From Fangia hongkongensis FSC776 = DSM 21703 (GTDB lineage Bacteria; Pseudomonadota; Gammaproteobacteria; Francisellales; Francisellaceae), in contig NZ_KB902242.1 in the NCBI RefSeq assembly GCF_000379445.1, forward strand, positions 237-64,236: a stretch of 64,000 nt of DNA, in the 5' to 3' direction. Both the position numbers and the translations under genes were made by a program. Position 1 is the stretch's first letter, and the number at the start of each line of letters is the position of its first letter. Below, in pieces: positions 34,806 through 45,721 of this stretch. Below the pieces are notes generated by a model. That model worked only from the letters and a program-made list of their open reading frames with translations. It was not told where the DNA came from and made no database searches.

Positions 34806-36833
34806 ATGCGAAACATTTTGGTAACAAATGCATTGCCTTATGCCAATGGGCATTTGCACTTAGGGCATATGCTGGGGTATATTCAATCGGATATTTGGGT
34901 AAGGTTTCAGAAACTTCAAGGGAATCAGTGTCATTTTGTCTGTGGTAGTGATACCCATGGAACGCCTATTATGCTCCGTGCACAAAAGCTGGGTGTGAAG
35001 CCTGAAAAGCTGGTGGAAGAAATGTCAAAGTCACATTTAGATGATTTTATGGATTTTGAGGTTGAGTTTGATAATTACCATTCAACTCACAATAAGCTGA
35101 ATCAGGAAGTTGTTGAGGCAATATATGAGAAGTTGCAAGCAGCGAAACTTATTGACTCAAAGGAAATTCTGCAAGCCTATGATCCTAAAGCAGATATGTT
35201 CTTGCCTGATCGATTTGTAAAAGGCACATGTCCAAAGTGTAAGGCTGAAGATCAATATGGTGATAGTTGTGAAGTGTGTAGTGCCACTTACTCGCCTTTG
35301 GATATGATTAACCCAGTTTCTGTGGTAACAGGGGAGAGGCCAATTGAAAAATCTTCAGAGCATTATTTCTTTAAATTAAGCAGTTTATCTCAGGAAATTC
35401 AAAGCTGGATCAAATCCACAGACTCTCTACAGCCTGAAGTGAAAAATAAGCTAAAAGAGTGGTTTGAAGCGGGACTTCAAGATTGGGATATTTCGCGTGA
35501 TGCGCCTTATTTTGGTTTTCCAATCCCAGGTACAGATGAGAAAAAGTTTTTCTATGTATGGCTTGATGCACCAATGGGATATTTAGCCAGTTTCCAAGAT
35601 TACTGTAATAAATCAGGCATTGATTTTGATAACTATTGGAAAAAAGGAACAAACAGCGAGCTTTATCATTTTATCGGCAAAGATATTTTATATTTCCATG
35701 CGCTTTTTTGGCCGGCAATTTTGGCTTCTGTAGACTACCGTGAGCCAAGTGGTATTTTTGTAAATGGCTTTCTCACCATTAATGGCAAAAAAATGTCCAA
35801 ATCAAGAGGGACTTTTGTATCAGCGAGAACCTATTTAAATCATTTGAAAGCGGATTATTTGCGTTATTATTTTGCAAGTAAGTTAACTGCAAAAATTGAT
35901 GATATCGATTTAAATTTGGAAGACTTTTTGCAAAAAGTTAACTCAGATGTGATTGGCAAGGTCGTTAATATTGCCAGTCGTTGTGCGGGCTTTATTAATA
36001 AGAAATTTGATGGGGTGTTATCAGATAAAATTATTGATCAGAGTCTAGTGGATAGCTTTCAAAGTGCACATAAAGAAATTAGCATTTGCTTTGAAAATCG
36101 TGACTTTGCACAAGGGATACGCTTGATTATGCAGCTTGCAGATCAGGCGAATCAATTTATTGATCATTATAAACCTTGGCAGTTGATTAAAGAGGAAGGC
36201 AAAGAAGAGCTGGTACATGATGTGTGTTCTTTAGGAATTAATCTCTTTAAAATGCTGATTGGTTATTTAAAACCGGTTGTGCCAGAGCTTGCCACCAAGT
36301 CGGAGCAATTTTTGAATATTACGCCGATCAAATGGAGTGACATTCCAATGACGCTTGGTGCGCATAAGATTAATAAATTTAAGCCGCTTATGGTTCGTAT
36401 TGAAAAGGAAAAAATTGATATGATTATTGAAGAAACAAAACAAAAACAAGCTGAAGAAACAGGTGCGCAAGTTGAAGAAGTAGTTAAAGAAAATGCGCTT
36501 AATCTTGCCCCTGAAATCAAAATTGATGATTTCTTAAAGGTGGATTTGCGTATTGCGAAGATTATTGAAGCGGAGCATGTAGAAAGCTCAAACAAGCTGC
36601 TTCGTTTGAAGCTTGATCTGGGAGCAGAACAAAGACAAGTCTTTGCTGGGATTAAGTCTGCTTATGATCCTGAAAGCTTAATTGGTAAGCATACGGTGAT
36701 GGTTGCAAACCTAGCGCCAAGAAAAATGCGCTTTGGTGTTTCTGAAGGCATGGTGCTTGCCGCTGGCGATGGTAAAGATTTATATATTCTTGAGCCACAT
36801 GAGGGAGCGGTTGCGGGTTTACGTGTTAGCTAA
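34806..36833 (+). CDS. metG: Methionine-tRNA ligase
   Basis: 675 residues from this ATG ([21 protein letters not shown], the HIGH motif). The longer frame from 34776 is rejected because of the -10 at 34769. A four-Cys zinc knuckle CPKC...CEVC, the [10 protein letters not shown] loop, and a C-terminal tRNA-binding OB domain ([18 protein letters not shown]) as in E. coli. The 3' end overlaps the convergent oxidoreductase gene by 8 bases. Confidence 0.96.
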   Translation: MRNILVTNALPYANGHLHLGHMLGYIQSDIWVRFQKLQGNQCHFVCGSDTHGTPIMLRAQKLGVKPEKLVEEMSKSHLDDFMDFEVEFDNYHSTHNKLNQEVVEAIYEKLQAAKLIDSKEILQAYDPKADMFLPDRFVKGTCPKCKAEDQYGDSCEVCSATYSPLDMINPVSVVTGERPIEKSSEHYFFKLSSLSQEIQSWIKSTDSLQPEVKNKLKEWFEAGLQDWDISRDAPYFGFPIPGTDEKKFFYVWLDAPMGYLASFQDYCNKSGIDFDNYWKKGTNSELYHFIGKDILYFHALFWPAILASVDYREPSGIFVNGFLTINGKKMSKSRGTFVSARTYLNHLKADYLRYYFASKLTAKIDDIDLNLEDFLQKVNSDVIGKVVNIASRCAGFINKKFDGVLSDKIIDQSLVDSFQSAHKEISICFENRDFAQGIRLIMQLADQANQFIDHYKPWQLIKEEGKEELVHDVCSLGINLFKMLIGYLKPVVPELATKSEQFLNITPIKWSDIPMTLGAHKINKFKPLMVRIEKEKIDMIIEETKQKQAEETGAQVEEVVKENALNLAPEIKIDDFLKVDLRIAKIIEAEHVESSNKLLRLKLDLGAEQRQVFAGIKSAYDPESLIGKHTVMVANLAPRKMRFGVSEGMVLAAGDGKDLYILEPHEGAVAGLRVS

Positions 36834-38043
36834 TAGAGGAAGGGTGATTGCTTAGAAAGCGCTTATATTCGCTCACAGAGCGTTTGATGCAATCTTCGAT
36901 GGCTAAGCGGGTAAAGTAATTGCCCGTTAAATATAGATTTGGCTCATTGTGTAGAGCTTTATCTAGGCTCAGTAGAAACTCTGCATGGTTTGCATCATAC
37001 ATTGGCAGAGTGTTTTTCTTAACTTTCGTGTCAATAAGATGCTCTTTGGGAATATTGAGCGATTGAAGAAATTTCTCAAGCAGTGTTTCTACCGATTCGC
37101 GGCGTTCAAAAAAGTGAATGGTGAATCCGCGATATTTTTCATCTGCAATAACATCTCTAGAGACAACAGAAAAAAAGCTTTGTTTGACACCAATTAAGCC
37201 TGCCAGCTTTTCAATATGAGCGGTGTGTTTTTTCTCTAATATAATGCCACAACTTATAAAATTGGATACCTTTGGCTGGTATTTAATATCGGCAATTGGA
37301 CTTTGGATATCCTTTAAAAGTGATTGACTAACATGCCAAGGGGTTGCAAGTAACAATGCTTTTGCGTAATAGGTTTCCTCTTGCGTTTTAATTTGCCACG
37401 CGTTGTTTGCATAACTAAGTGAGGTAACCTTTGTATTCAGTTTAAGATTAAGCCCATTAATTATGGATTTATTGAAAAGTGTTGAGAGTCCATGTTGAAA
37501 AGAAAAGCTGCGAGGGAAGGATTTATCTTTTTGACGCCTCTTAAATAAAAAATCAGCAGGGAATTGATCAGCATGTTGAGATAAGACTGCATTGAAGCAG
37601 TATTTGAGTGTTTGTTCGTAATTTTTTTTGCCAAATAGAAAGCTGAAATACGCTTTAACCGTTTTATCTTTGGCGGAGCTTAAGAAAAACAGCGGCCAGC
37701 CAAGGGCGGCGCGAAATAGATTTAAATGTTTCAGTACGCTGGTGATTTCGCCATTCTTGCTGATAAGGTTAAAGCTTAATTTCTCTCGTTTTTGAAGTGC
37801 TGAAGTAAGATCGTGATCAGAAAGATACGCTAAAGCATTATGATAGGAGTTATAGAGCGTATGCGCGCCAAGCTCTAGCCAGAATCCAGAAGCTTTGTTT
37901 GAGTGAAAAGTTTCAATGCAGCCACCTGAGTATGCGTTTTGCTCGATAATGATACTATTGTAACCTTGATTTTGTAACTTGTGAGCAAAGCTAATTCCAG
38001 AGATGCCCGCGCCAATAATGGCAATGTCATTGAGTGTTTTCAT
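36826..38043 (-). CDS. FAD-dependent oxidoreductase, amine oxidase/protoporphyrinogen oxidase-like
   Basis: 405 residues. N-terminal dinucleotide fold [17 protein letters not shown], then [11 protein letters not shown] and [13 protein letters not shown], typical of the flavin amine oxidase/PPO superfamily, and a C-terminal [21 protein letters not shown] motif. It could be a HemY-like enzyme; the substrate cannot be read from the sequence. Confidence 0.78.
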   Translation of the reverse strand: MKTLNDIAIIGAGISGISFAHKLQNQGYNSIIIEQNAYSGGCIETFHSNKASGFWLELGAHTLYNSYHNALAYLSDHDLTSALQKREKLSFNLISKNGEITSVLKHLNLFRAALGWPLFFLSSAKDKTVKAYFSFLFGKKNYEQTLKYCFNAVLSQHADQFPADFLFKRRQKDKSFPRSFSFQHGLSTLFNKSIINGLNLKLNTKVTSLSYANNAWQIKTQEETYYAKALLLATPWHVSQSLLKDIQSPIADIKYQPKVSNFISCGIILEKKHTAHIEKLAGLIGVKQSFFSVVSRDVIADEKYRGFTIHFFERRESVETLLEKFLQSLNIPKEHLIDTKVKKNTLPMYDANHAEFLLSLDKALHNEPNLYLTGNYFTRLAIEDCIKRSVSEYKRFLSNHPSSIS

Positions 38044-38127
38044 AAAAGTTATATCTATCGCAGATAAGCTTATATTACACTATAAAATGCTAGCGCATTA
38101 TAACAAGTAAATTATTAGCATTTTTAT

Positions 38128-39132
38128 TTAGTTTAGGGCATCTACAAGGGTCGTTGCATAAGCCCCTTTTATGAGCGTAAAGTGAAGTACTAATGTATTA
38201 TCATTTTCATTGTATTGATAGCTTAAATTCTCTGGCAATACCTTTGTTGCGCGAAATTGCATCTCTAAATTCTCGGAGTTTAGAAAGTCAATATATTCCT
38301 GATAAGGCTCACAGAATCTAAGATAGCTTTGAAGTGCCTCATCATCGTAGTGAAGCTTTTGTGCTTTACCGATTAATGGCGCGGCGAGTAAAATCTCCCC
38401 CTTTTCAAAGCGCGCTTTGATGTCTTTTTCAGCGGCAGAGTCCACTTTAAAAAAACTACTGCCATGGCTTAAGCTTACGATATCGCCTATAAGTGGTTTC
38501 TCAAAAGTCCCTTGAGCTAGACGATCATCAATATAAGCATTGAATAGATAGGCGCGAATAACCGAGTATAAAAACCCTTTTTCATGCCTTTTGGGAGTAT
38601 ATGTGCCCTTTATCCATTGGGTGGCAAGTGAGAGATTGTCATGGCCAAATCTCTGCTCACCATAGTAATTAATATAACCATTTTGTTTAATGGATTGAAG
38701 CGTAGACTCAATCTCGCTAAACTCCTTTTGGATATCACGCAGCGTTAAGATAAAGCGATTTTGCTTATGGGTGCCAACTTTAAGCTTTTTATTATGTCTT
38801 TTAAGTGTTTTGATGATAATGTTTTCATCGTTAAACTGACTAAAATCAATATCCTCTTTTCCGGGTAAATATAAAGAGAGCCATTGGGAAGTGACCGCTT
38901 GTTTATCTTTTAATCCTGAATAGCCAATATGGCGCTTTGGAATATTGCTGTAATGGGAGATGCGCTTGATTGCCTCTTGCGTATTCATTCCTGTTTTTTG
39001 AATATAGAGCCATAGATGCTCTCCCTCACCACTTAAATCAAAACCAAGGATTTCCTCAACAATAAAGTCTTCAAATGAAGCTTTAAGCGTGAAGTTCTTT
39101 TGAGCTGTAGCATTAGTCATTGCCAATTGCAT
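38128..39132 (-). CDS. truD: tRNA pseudouridine(13) synthase
   Basis: 334 residues. TruD signature GYSGLKDKQAVTSQW with catalytic Asp76, plus NRFILTLRDI and NYYGEQRFGH. A second Met at residue 5 is an equally good start. Overlaps the end of yhcB by about 20 bases, so co-transcribed with it. Confidence 0.95.
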   Translation of the reverse strand: MQLAMTNATAQKNFTLKASFEDFIVEEILGFDLSGEGEHLWLYIQKTGMNTQEAIKRISHYSNIPKRHIGYSGLKDKQAVTSQWLSLYLPGKEDIDFSQFNDENIIIKTLKRHNKKLKVGTHKQNRFILTLRDIQKEFSEIESTLQSIKQNGYINYYGEQRFGHDNLSLATQWIKGTYTPKRHEKGFLYSVIRAYLFNAYIDDRLAQGTFEKPLIGDIVSLSHGSSFFKVDSAAEKDIKARFEKGEILLAAPLIGKAQKLHYDDEALQSYLRFCEPYQEYIDFLNSENLEMQFRATKVLPENLSYQYNENDNTLVLHFTLIKGAYATTLVDALN

Positions 39133-39457
39133 AGTCTTTTGGTACTTCTGTTTTATTCTCTTTGTTATCTGTCTCTAGTGGTTTTGCCTGTCTTGGCGGT
39201 GGATTGACGGCATTTAGTTTGACACTGTAGTCTTTGGAGTGTTGTTGTAGCTCTTCAAACTGCTGATTAATATTCTCCATAATCTGTTGAGTTTTAAATA
39301 CATGTTGATTAACAGTATCCTGATAGTAGCTTAATTGGCGCTTTGTTTCTTCCAGCTCTTTTTGTACTGCTGAATTTGCGCCTTTTTTAATTCCCATGCC
39401 GACAAATAAGCCAACAATGAAAATTACAATGGCAATTAAGATTAGTATTACAAGCAT
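39113..39457 (-). CDS. YhcB/ZapG family inner-membrane protein (DUF1043)
   Basis: 114 residues. One N-terminal membrane helix (LVILILIAIVIFIVGLFVGMGI), then a coiled coil (~30-85) with the DUF1043-typical YYQDTVNQHVFKTQ. The family links the Z-ring, cell width and envelope growth. Strong AAAGGAG site. Divergent from cutC. Confidence 0.88.
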   Translation of the reverse strand: MLVILILIAIVIFIVGLFVGMGIKKGANSAVQKELEETKRQLSYYQDTVNQHVFKTQQIMENINQQFEELQQHSKDYSVKLNAVNPPPRQAKPLETDNKENKTEVPKDYAIGND

Positions 39458-39562
39458 TGGTGCTTACTCCTTTATACTTTGGCAGAATTTTAATACCATC
39501 TATTGTATCGTGTGTTACAGTGGGATAGTAGTAATTATTGAATGTAATATTAAAGGACAATC

Positions 39563-40288
39563 ATGCAGGTAGAGGTGTGTGTTGATAATGTGCGCTCATT
39601 ACAAATTCTAAATAACTATGGACTTGATCGCATTGAGCTTTGTAGTGCACTTGCGCTTGATGGCTTAACACCTCAACCAACCCTAGTCCAATATGCAAAA
39701 AAGCATGTTGGTGCAGAGCGCCATGTCATGTTGCGTCCTCGATCTGGTGATTTTAGCTATAATGATCTTGAGCATAGTGAGATGCTAAGCAGTATAAACT
39801 TATTTGCTGAGATAGGAATTCATGGTGTGGTATTTGGCTCTTTAACAAATGATAGGGTTATTGATGTTATAAAAACTAAAGAAATTGCTGCGCTTGCAAA
39901 AGCATATCATCTAGAGACAACTTTTCACCGTGCAATTGATATGAGCGCTGATTACTTTGCTAGTATCGAAACATGCATTGAGCTTGGGGTGACTAGAATA
40001 TTAACCTCAGGTGGGGAAAAAACGGCTATGGAAGGTGTAAATAATCTTAAAGAGGCAGCTGAGAGATATGGTTCAGATATTGAAATTATGGCCGGTTCAG
40101 GTATCAGTTATGATAATATTCAATCAGTGCTCAAAAGTGGTGTTTCAGCGGTGCATTTTTCAGCGGGTAAAACGATTTGTGAGGTTGATCACTTTGATGT
40201 ATTCTCTAAAGTATCACTTAGCTACAATCTTACTGATGAGAAAAAGCTAGCTGCTCTTTTGAATTATTTGAAGCAATATAGTGCTTAG
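39563..40288 (+). CDS. cutC: CutC family protein
   Basis: 241 residues, full-length TIM-barrel CutC: VEVCVDNVRS start, RIELCSALALDGLTPQ, MLRPRSGDFSY, TFHRAIDMS, RILTSGGEKTA and IMAGSGISYDNI. Originally named for copper homeostasis; the true enzymatic role is unsettled. Its stop overlaps the convergent dusA stop by 4 bases. Confidence 0.93.
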   Translation: MQVEVCVDNVRSLQILNNYGLDRIELCSALALDGLTPQPTLVQYAKKHVGAERHVMLRPRSGDFSYNDLEHSEMLSSINLFAEIGIHGVVFGSLTNDRVIDVIKTKEIAALAKAYHLETTFHRAIDMSADYFASIETCIELGVTRILTSGGEKTAMEGVNNLKEAAERYGSDIEIMAGSGISYDNIQSVLKSGVSAVHFSAGKTICEVDHFDVFSKVSLSYNLTDEKKLAALLNYLKQYSA

Positions 40289-41259
40289 CGAAGTAGATTA
40301 ACCGCGTCTTTGAAAACTTGGACGGTTGCATTTTCTTTAGTTGCATTCTCACTCAAATAACGCCTATAGGCGCGCGCATTTGGATAGCCATTAAAAAGGT
40401 TTAATGTATGACGTGTAATGTTACTTAAACGACAGCCATCTTCATACATTTCTTTTTCTATATATTCAACCATGCCTTCAGTAATATCAAAGGGAGTGAT
40501 ATCAGAGAGAGGCTGATGGTGGAAAAGATGATCAGCATCTTTAAATAACATCGGGTTATGATAGGCTTCTCGACCAATCATCACACTATCTACATGCTTT
40601 AGGTGTTTTTGAGCAGACTCAAAGCTGGTAATGCCACCATTAATGCCAATGGCTATATGAGGAAAGTTTTGTTTTATTTGATAGACAGTCTCATAGTTCA
40701 AAGGCGGAATGGTGCGGTTTTGAGCCGGACTTAAACCATTTAACCATCCTTTTCTTGCATGAATGCAAATAAAATCAGCGCCGCTATCGACAACGCCTTT
40801 GATAAATTTATTCAGATACTCAAAGCTATCTAGCTCATCAACGCCTGTTCTACATTTAACTGATACAGGAATGGACAGTGCTTTTTTCATCTCATAAACA
40901 CATTCAGCAACCAGCTCAGGCTTATACATAAGAGAAAGCCCAAATGCGCCTTTTGACACCCTGTCGCTTGGGCATCCAACATTCAGATTGATCTCATTAA
41001 AACCAAGAGATTCTGCAAGTTTAGCACAATAAACAAGATCCTTTGGGTCATTTCCACCAAGCTGAAGTGTAACTGGAGATTCTTTGGTAGAAAAGCGAAG
41101 CAAACGCTCGCGCGGACCATGAATAATCGCGTTAGCACTTACCATTTCTGTGTAGAGCATGGTTTTTTTGGTGATAAGGCGCATCATATAGCGATAGTGC
41201 CTGTCACTCCATGCAATCATCGGTGCAATACAAATTGTGCGAGAAAAAGATTGAGACAT
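40285..41259 (-). CDS. dusA: tRNA-dihydrouridine(20/20a) synthase
   Basis: 324 residues. FMN enzyme with the start IAPMIAWSDRHYRYMMR, catalytic Cys in LNVGCPSDRVSKGAFG, and SVKCRTGVDELDS, matching the DusA branch. Its ATG shares one base with the fabF stop (TAATG), so it is coupled to the lipid operon. Confidence 0.95.
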   Translation of the reverse strand: MSQSFSRTICIAPMIAWSDRHYRYMMRLITKKTMLYTEMVSANAIIHGPRERLLRFSTKESPVTLQLGGNDPKDLVYCAKLAESLGFNEINLNVGCPSDRVSKGAFGLSLMYKPELVAECVYEMKKALSIPVSVKCRTGVDELDSFEYLNKFIKGVVDSGADFICIHARKGWLNGLSPAQNRTIPPLNYETVYQIKQNFPHIAIGINGGITSFESAQKHLKHVDSVMIGREAYHNPMLFKDADHLFHHQPLSDITPFDITEGMVEYIEKEMYEDGCRLSNITRHTLNLFNGYPNARAYRRYLSENATKENATVQVFKDAVNLLR

Positions 41260-42512
41260 TAGATTTTTTTGAAAATAAGCGTACCGTTTGTGCCGCCAAA
41301 TCCAAATGAATTGGAAAGGGCGATCTCAATTTTCATTTCTTTTGCATTATGTGCGGCATAGTCTAAGTTACAGCCTTCATCAACATTATCAAGATTGATT
41401 GTTGGTGGTGCAACTTGATCACGTATTGCTAAGAGTGAAAAGATTGCCTCAATAGCGCCAGCAGCGCCAAGCATATGCCCTGTCATGGATTTGGTTGAGC
41501 TCATAACAATATTCTTAGCATGGCTGCCAAGCATTTTTTCCGCTGCTTGACTTTCTTGAACATCACCGGCTGGTGTTGAGGTGCCATGTGCATTGATGTA
41601 GTCAATTTGATCAACTGAAATCTCAGCATCATTGACGGCAAGCTTCATGCATTCATAGGCGCCAACGCCACTTGGGCTTGTGATGTGATAGGCATCAGCA
41701 TTCATACCAAATCCAATAAGTTCGCCATAGATGTGTGCACCACGCGCCTTAGCATGTTCATATTCTTCAAGTACAATTGCTGCAGCGCCATTTGATAGGA
41801 CAAAACCATCACGATCTTTATCCCATGGGCGAGAAGCATGCTCGGGATCATCATTGCGTGATGAAAGAGCGCGAGCTGCAGCAAATCCACCAATACCGAT
41901 AGATGTGTTTGCTTTATCTGCGCCACCGGCGATCATGACATCTGCATCACCATAGGCAATCATGCGCGCAGCCATTCCAATGTTGTGTGTTCCTGTTGTG
42001 CAAGCGGTAACAACAGCGGTATTAGGACCGCGAAGATTGTGCTTAATCGAGAAATTCCCTGAAATCATATTAATGATTGTGGCAGGAATACAAAATGGTG
42101 AAATTCTTTTTGGGCCAAATTGATCGATTTGCGTACGAGTATACTCAAGTGTTTCAATACCACCAATGCCAGAAGACATCGAGATACCGATTCTTGATGC
42201 ATTTTTCTCAGTGACAGTAATGCCTGCATCTTGCCACGCTTCTTCTGAAGCAACAAGACCATATTGCATAAAAGGGTCGTACTTTTTTAGCTCTTTGACA
42301 TTAAAGTGATCTGTCGGCTCATAGTTTGTGATGGTGCCGCCAATACGAACTTTAAACTCTGATATTTGTGGGCCAACATTCACAGTAAATTCAGGAAGTT
42401 GGGCAATGCCGCTTTTCCCTTTTAAAATGCCATCCCAGGTGTCTTTAACATTGTTTCCTAGTGGGCTTATTGCGCCAAGGCCGGTTACAACAACGCGTCG
42501 TGCAGATTTCAT
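41259..42512 (-). CDS. fabF: Beta-ketoacyl-ACP synthase II
   Basis: 417 residues from the ATG at 42512 (MKSARRVVVTGLGAISPLGN). The longest frame extends to 42560 through a terminator hairpin, so it is rejected. Cys171 (VTACTTGTHN) with His in NAHGTSTPAGD and TGHMLGAAGA gives the Cys-His-His centre. Elongates acyl-ACP in fatty acid synthesis. Confidence 0.97.
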   Translation of the reverse strand: MKSARRVVVTGLGAISPLGNNVKDTWDGILKGKSGIAQLPEFTVNVGPQISEFKVRIGGTITNYEPTDHFNVKELKKYDPFMQYGLVASEEAWQDAGITVTEKNASRIGISMSSGIGGIETLEYTRTQIDQFGPKRISPFCIPATIINMISGNFSIKHNLRGPNTAVVTACTTGTHNIGMAARMIAYGDADVMIAGGADKANTSIGIGGFAAARALSSRNDDPEHASRPWDKDRDGFVLSNGAAAIVLEEYEHAKARGAHIYGELIGFGMNADAYHITSPSGVGAYECMKLAVNDAEISVDQIDYINAHGTSTPAGDVQESQAAEKMLGSHAKNIVMSSTKSMTGHMLGAAGAIEAIFSLLAIRDQVAPPTINLDNVDEGCNLDYAAHNAKEMKIEIALSNSFGFGGTNGTLIFKKI

Positions 42513-42540
42513 AATCAAGCCATCCAAAATTATTTGTTCT

Positions 42541-42582
42541 GTTAAACAAAAAATCAGCATTGACTTAAGATCAATACTGATT
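42541..42582 (-). terminator. Intrinsic terminator/attenuator between acpP and fabF
   Basis: Read on the minus strand: arms ATCAG-T-ATTGA and TCAAT-G-CTGAT (one mismatch, pairing 42553-42563 with 42571-42581) followed by TTTTTTGTTT. It lies just after acpP and before fabF, so part of the transcripts should end here. Confidence 0.75.
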
Positions 42583-42612
42583 CTAAATTATGATTTCATG
42601 TGAAGAGGTTGC

Positions 42613-42852
42613 TTAGCTTTCCGCTCTAGCATCAATGTAGTTATATACATCTTGTACTGTTTTGATTTTTTCAGCTTCTTCATCAGGAATTTCAGTGTCA
42701 AATTCTTCTTCTAAAGCCATAACTAGCTCAACTGTATCTAAAGAGTCCGCGCCTAGATCATCGATAAAAGAAGCTTCTGCTTTAACTTCTTCTTCTTTCA
42801 CGCCTAATTGCTCAACGATAATTGCGTTTACTCTTTCATGAATTGTGCTCAT
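42613..42852 (-). CDS. acpP: Acyl carrier protein
   Basis: 79 residues, very acidic. Phosphopantetheine Ser37 in [12 protein letters not shown]. Starts [18 protein letters not shown]. Placed between fabG and fabF with larger gaps (134 and 100 bases) than elsewhere in the operon, allowing separate control. Confidence 0.98.
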   Translation of the reverse strand: MSTIHERVNAIIVEQLGVKEEEVKAEASFIDDLGADSLDTVELVMALEEEFDTEIPDEEAEKIKTVQDVYNYIDARAES

Positions 42853-42986
42853 TTTTTTTTCCTTAGTTTATTACTATCTAAAACTGATTGAATTATGTGT
42901 TTGCCAAAGGCTTTTGCCACAATCGACTGTTTATTGTAGTGAAATGCTACTTTTTTGCAAGAACCTTTCTACTAAATTCAGCTAAA

Positions 42987-43727
42987 TCATACCATATACA
43001 TGCCGCCATTGACATGTAAAGTTTGTCCTGTAATATAATGTGCCCCCTCTGAAGCAAGAAACACAGTTGCCTCTGCAATATCTTGAGGTGAGCCTAGCTT
43101 TTGAGATGGGATCTGTCCCATAATGGCTGTTTTTTGCTCGTCAGTGAGCTTGTCTGTCATATCAGTTTGGATAAACCCAGGGGCAACAACGTTTACGGTG
43201 ATATTGCGAGAGGCAACCTCTTGTGCTAAAGATTTACTAAAGCCGATTACGCCTGCTTTACTCGCGCAATAGTTTGCTTGTCCCGGGTTGCCAGATGAGC
43301 CAACGACCGATCCGATAGTAATAATGCGGCCATTTCGCTTTTTCATCATGTGACGTATCGCAGCCTTTGATAAGTGAAATACGGAGTCTAGATTGGTGTG
43401 AAGCACATCCAGCCAATCTTCTTCAGAGAGGCGCATCATTAAATTATCTTTAGTGATGCCGGCGTTGTTAACAAGGACATCTGGAAGACCAGTATTAGCT
43501 TTCATCCAATCAAAAATGGCTTTAATATCCTCAATTGAGGTAATGTTCAGCTTTTGCCCGTGAATGTTGCCATATTCTTTTAGGCTATCTTCAATCTTTT
43601 GAGCGCCACTCTCAGAGGTTGCAGTGCCTATAACCGTTGCGCCTTGCTGTAAAAAAGCCTTTGCAATGGCTTTTCCAATGCCTCTAGATGCGCCAGTAAC
43701 TAAAATAACTTTTTCATTAAATGACAT
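42987..43727 (-). CDS. fabG: 3-Oxoacyl-ACP reductase
   Basis: 246 residues, SDR fold. NADPH site TGASRGIGKAI (11-21), NNAG at 87-90, catalytic Tyr153 and Lys157 in YCASK. Good CAGGAG ribosome site. Reduces 3-oxoacyl-ACP. Confidence 0.97.
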   Translation of the reverse strand: MSFNEKVILVTGASRGIGKAIAKAFLQQGATVIGTATSESGAQKIEDSLKEYGNIHGQKLNITSIEDIKAIFDWMKANTGLPDVLVNNAGITKDNLMMRLSEEDWLDVLHTNLDSVFHLSKAAIRHMMKKRNGRIITIGSVVGSSGNPGQANYCASKAGVIGFSKSLAQEVASRNITVNVVAPGFIQTDMTDKLTDEQKTAIMGQIPSQKLGSPQDIAEATVFLASEGAHYITGQTLHVNGGMYMV

Positions 43728-43751
43728 GGTTTCTCCTGATTTAATCGAGTT

Positions 43752-44684
43752 TTATACCGTTTGTTGTTCAATATTCTCAAGCGCAGTTACCGTTGCACTA
43801 TCGAAATACTGTAGCGATTTGACAATACGTTTGTTTAAACCGGTTAATACTTTATTTGCCCCACACTCGATCACAGTGTCAAATGATTCTTGCGCGAGCT
43901 TTTCAATTGTTTGTGTCCAAAGTACAGGGGAGTACAGCTGCTTAATTAAAGCCTCTTTAATAGCCGACTCTGTATTGTGGGTTTGGATATCAACATTATG
44001 AATAACTGAAATAGAAGGGGCTTGAATATTGATTTTATCAAGCTCTTTAGCAAAAATCTCAGCCGCAGGCTTCATCAGTGGTGAGTGAGATGGTACGCTA
44101 ACAGGTAATATCTGTGCTCTTTTGGCGCCTTTTTCTTTTGCTATTTCATTGGCTTTTTCAACGGCAAGCTTTTCTCCTGAGATAACGACTTGACCTATGG
44201 AGTTAAAGTTTGCAGGTTCAACAATACCATATTGGCTTGCTGCATTGCAGCACTCAATAACCGCTTCATTAGAAAGACCAAGAATAGCGCTCATTGCACA
44301 AGCTTTATTCGTCACAGCTGACTGCATAAGCTCGCCACGTGTTTTAACCAGTAAAAGCGCATCTGAAAATGAGATTGCATTGGCACATGTTAGTGCAGAG
44401 TATTCTCCAAGACTGTGCCCAGCAAGCGCTTCTGGTTGTTTAATATTTAGCGTTTGTAAAACACGCCAAATAGAGACACTTGAGGCTAAAAGTGCAGGTT
44501 GCGTGTATTCGGTTTGATTAAGCTTTTGCTCATCTCGTTGAATGATTTGCCATAAATCAAAACCAAGTGCTTCATTGGCTTCTTGAAAAGTATGCTTTAC
44601 AAGATCAAATTGCTCATAGTAATCTTTAAGCATGCCAAGGCGTTGTGATCCTTGACCTGGAAAAACAATTGCAAGTTTTGTCAT
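43752..44684 (-). CDS. fabD: Malonyl-CoA:ACP transacylase
   Basis: 310 residues. FPGQGSQ at 8-14, catalytic Ser91 in AGHSLGEYSAL, and catalytic His in VPSHSPLM. Loads malonate on ACP. 24 bases before fabG. Confidence 0.97.
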   Translation of the reverse strand: MTKLAIVFPGQGSQRLGMLKDYYEQFDLVKHTFQEANEALGFDLWQIIQRDEQKLNQTEYTQPALLASSVSIWRVLQTLNIKQPEALAGHSLGEYSALTCANAISFSDALLLVKTRGELMQSAVTNKACAMSAILGLSNEAVIECCNAASQYGIVEPANFNSIGQVVISGEKLAVEKANEIAKEKGAKRAQILPVSVPSHSPLMKPAAEIFAKELDKINIQAPSISVIHNVDIQTHNTESAIKEALIKQLYSPVLWTQTIEKLAQESFDTVIECGANKVLTGLNKRIVKSLQYFDSATVTALENIEQQTV

Positions 44685-44751
44685 CTTCCCACCCTATTTT
44701 TTTTAATTGTTGTTATGTTGAACGAATATTAACTAAATGGTTTTTAGCGTA

Positions 44752-45717
44752 TTAAAACTTTGCGATAAACCCGCCCCAAACTAGTCCTGCCCCAAATGCC
44801 TCGGTTAAAATAGTTTGTCCTGAGGTGATCATTTTGTTTTTTATGGCATAGTCTAATGCAAGGGGAATGGAGGCCGCTGAAGTATTTCCTTGTGTATCAA
44901 GTGTCACAACAACTTGTGACATGCAAAGTCCAAGCTTTTTAGCAGTTGCTTCTAATATGCGATAATTTGCTTGATGGGGTACGAGCCAATCGATGTCTTT
45001 TTTTGTGATCTTGGCATCTTCTAATAGCTCATTAACCAAAGTGGTTAGGCTTGAGACTGCTTGCTTGAAAACCTTATTACCTTGCATGGTAATATAGGCA
45101 TTCTCGCTATGTGTTTCATCAAGTTTTCTTTTGAGCGGGCTTTTAAACTGCAACATTTCAAGGCCTTCACCGTTTGTGTGTAGCTTTGAAGCAATGATTC
45201 CCGGTTCATGACTTTGTGATAAGATAACAGCGCCTGCGCCATCACCAAAAAGAACACAGGTGGAGCGATCATTCCAGTCAAGTGCCCGAGACATTCTCTC
45301 AGAGGCAACAACCAAAACATGTTTTGCGGTGTTATTTTCAATATATTGCTTAGCGATATCTACAGCGTAGACAAAACCGCTACAAGCGGCGCCTATATCA
45401 AAGGCAGGGCAACTTGGTATGGAAAGCTCATGCTGTAAAATACTGGCTACAGAGGGCATTAGATACTCACTGGTCCCTGTTGCAACAATAACAAGTCCGA
45501 TATCTTTTGCTGAAATGTTAGCACTTTTAATCGCATCTTTTGCAGCCTCAAGTGCCATGAGTGATGTGGTTTCATCATCGCTTGCTATATGTCTTGATTT
45601 AATGCCAACGCGTTGTTTAACCCATTCATCTGATGTATCAACAAATTCAGCTAAATCATGGTTTGTCAGTGACTTTTTAGGTAAGTAGCTCCCTGTGCCT
45701 GTTATTTTTGCAAACAT
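44752..45717 (-). CDS. fabH: Beta-ketoacyl-ACP synthase III
   Basis: 321 residues from the ATG at 45717 (MFAKITGTGSYLPKK), which matches the family N-terminus. The longest frame would add 57 residues overlapping plsX and is rejected. Cys112 (GAACSGFVY), His in WLVPHQAN and Asn in TQGNTSAAS form the active site. Starts acyl chains from acetyl-CoA and malonyl-ACP. Confidence 0.96.
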   Translation of the reverse strand: MFAKITGTGSYLPKKSLTNHDLAEFVDTSDEWVKQRVGIKSRHIASDDETTSLMALEAAKDAIKSANISAKDIGLVIVATGTSEYLMPSVASILQHELSIPSCPAFDIGAACSGFVYAVDIAKQYIENNTAKHVLVVASERMSRALDWNDRSTCVLFGDGAGAVILSQSHEPGIIASKLHTNGEGLEMLQFKSPLKRKLDETHSENAYITMQGNKVFKQAVSSLTTLVNELLEDAKITKKDIDWLVPHQANYRILEATAKKLGLCMSQVVVTLDTQGNTSAASIPLALDYAIKNKMITSGQTILTEAFGAGLVWGGFIAKF

Positions 45718-45721
45718 CCCT

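Noticed and set aside
42513-42560. N-terminal extension of FabF
   Set aside because: It runs through the terminator hairpin after acpP; family alignment starts at MKSARRVVVTG.
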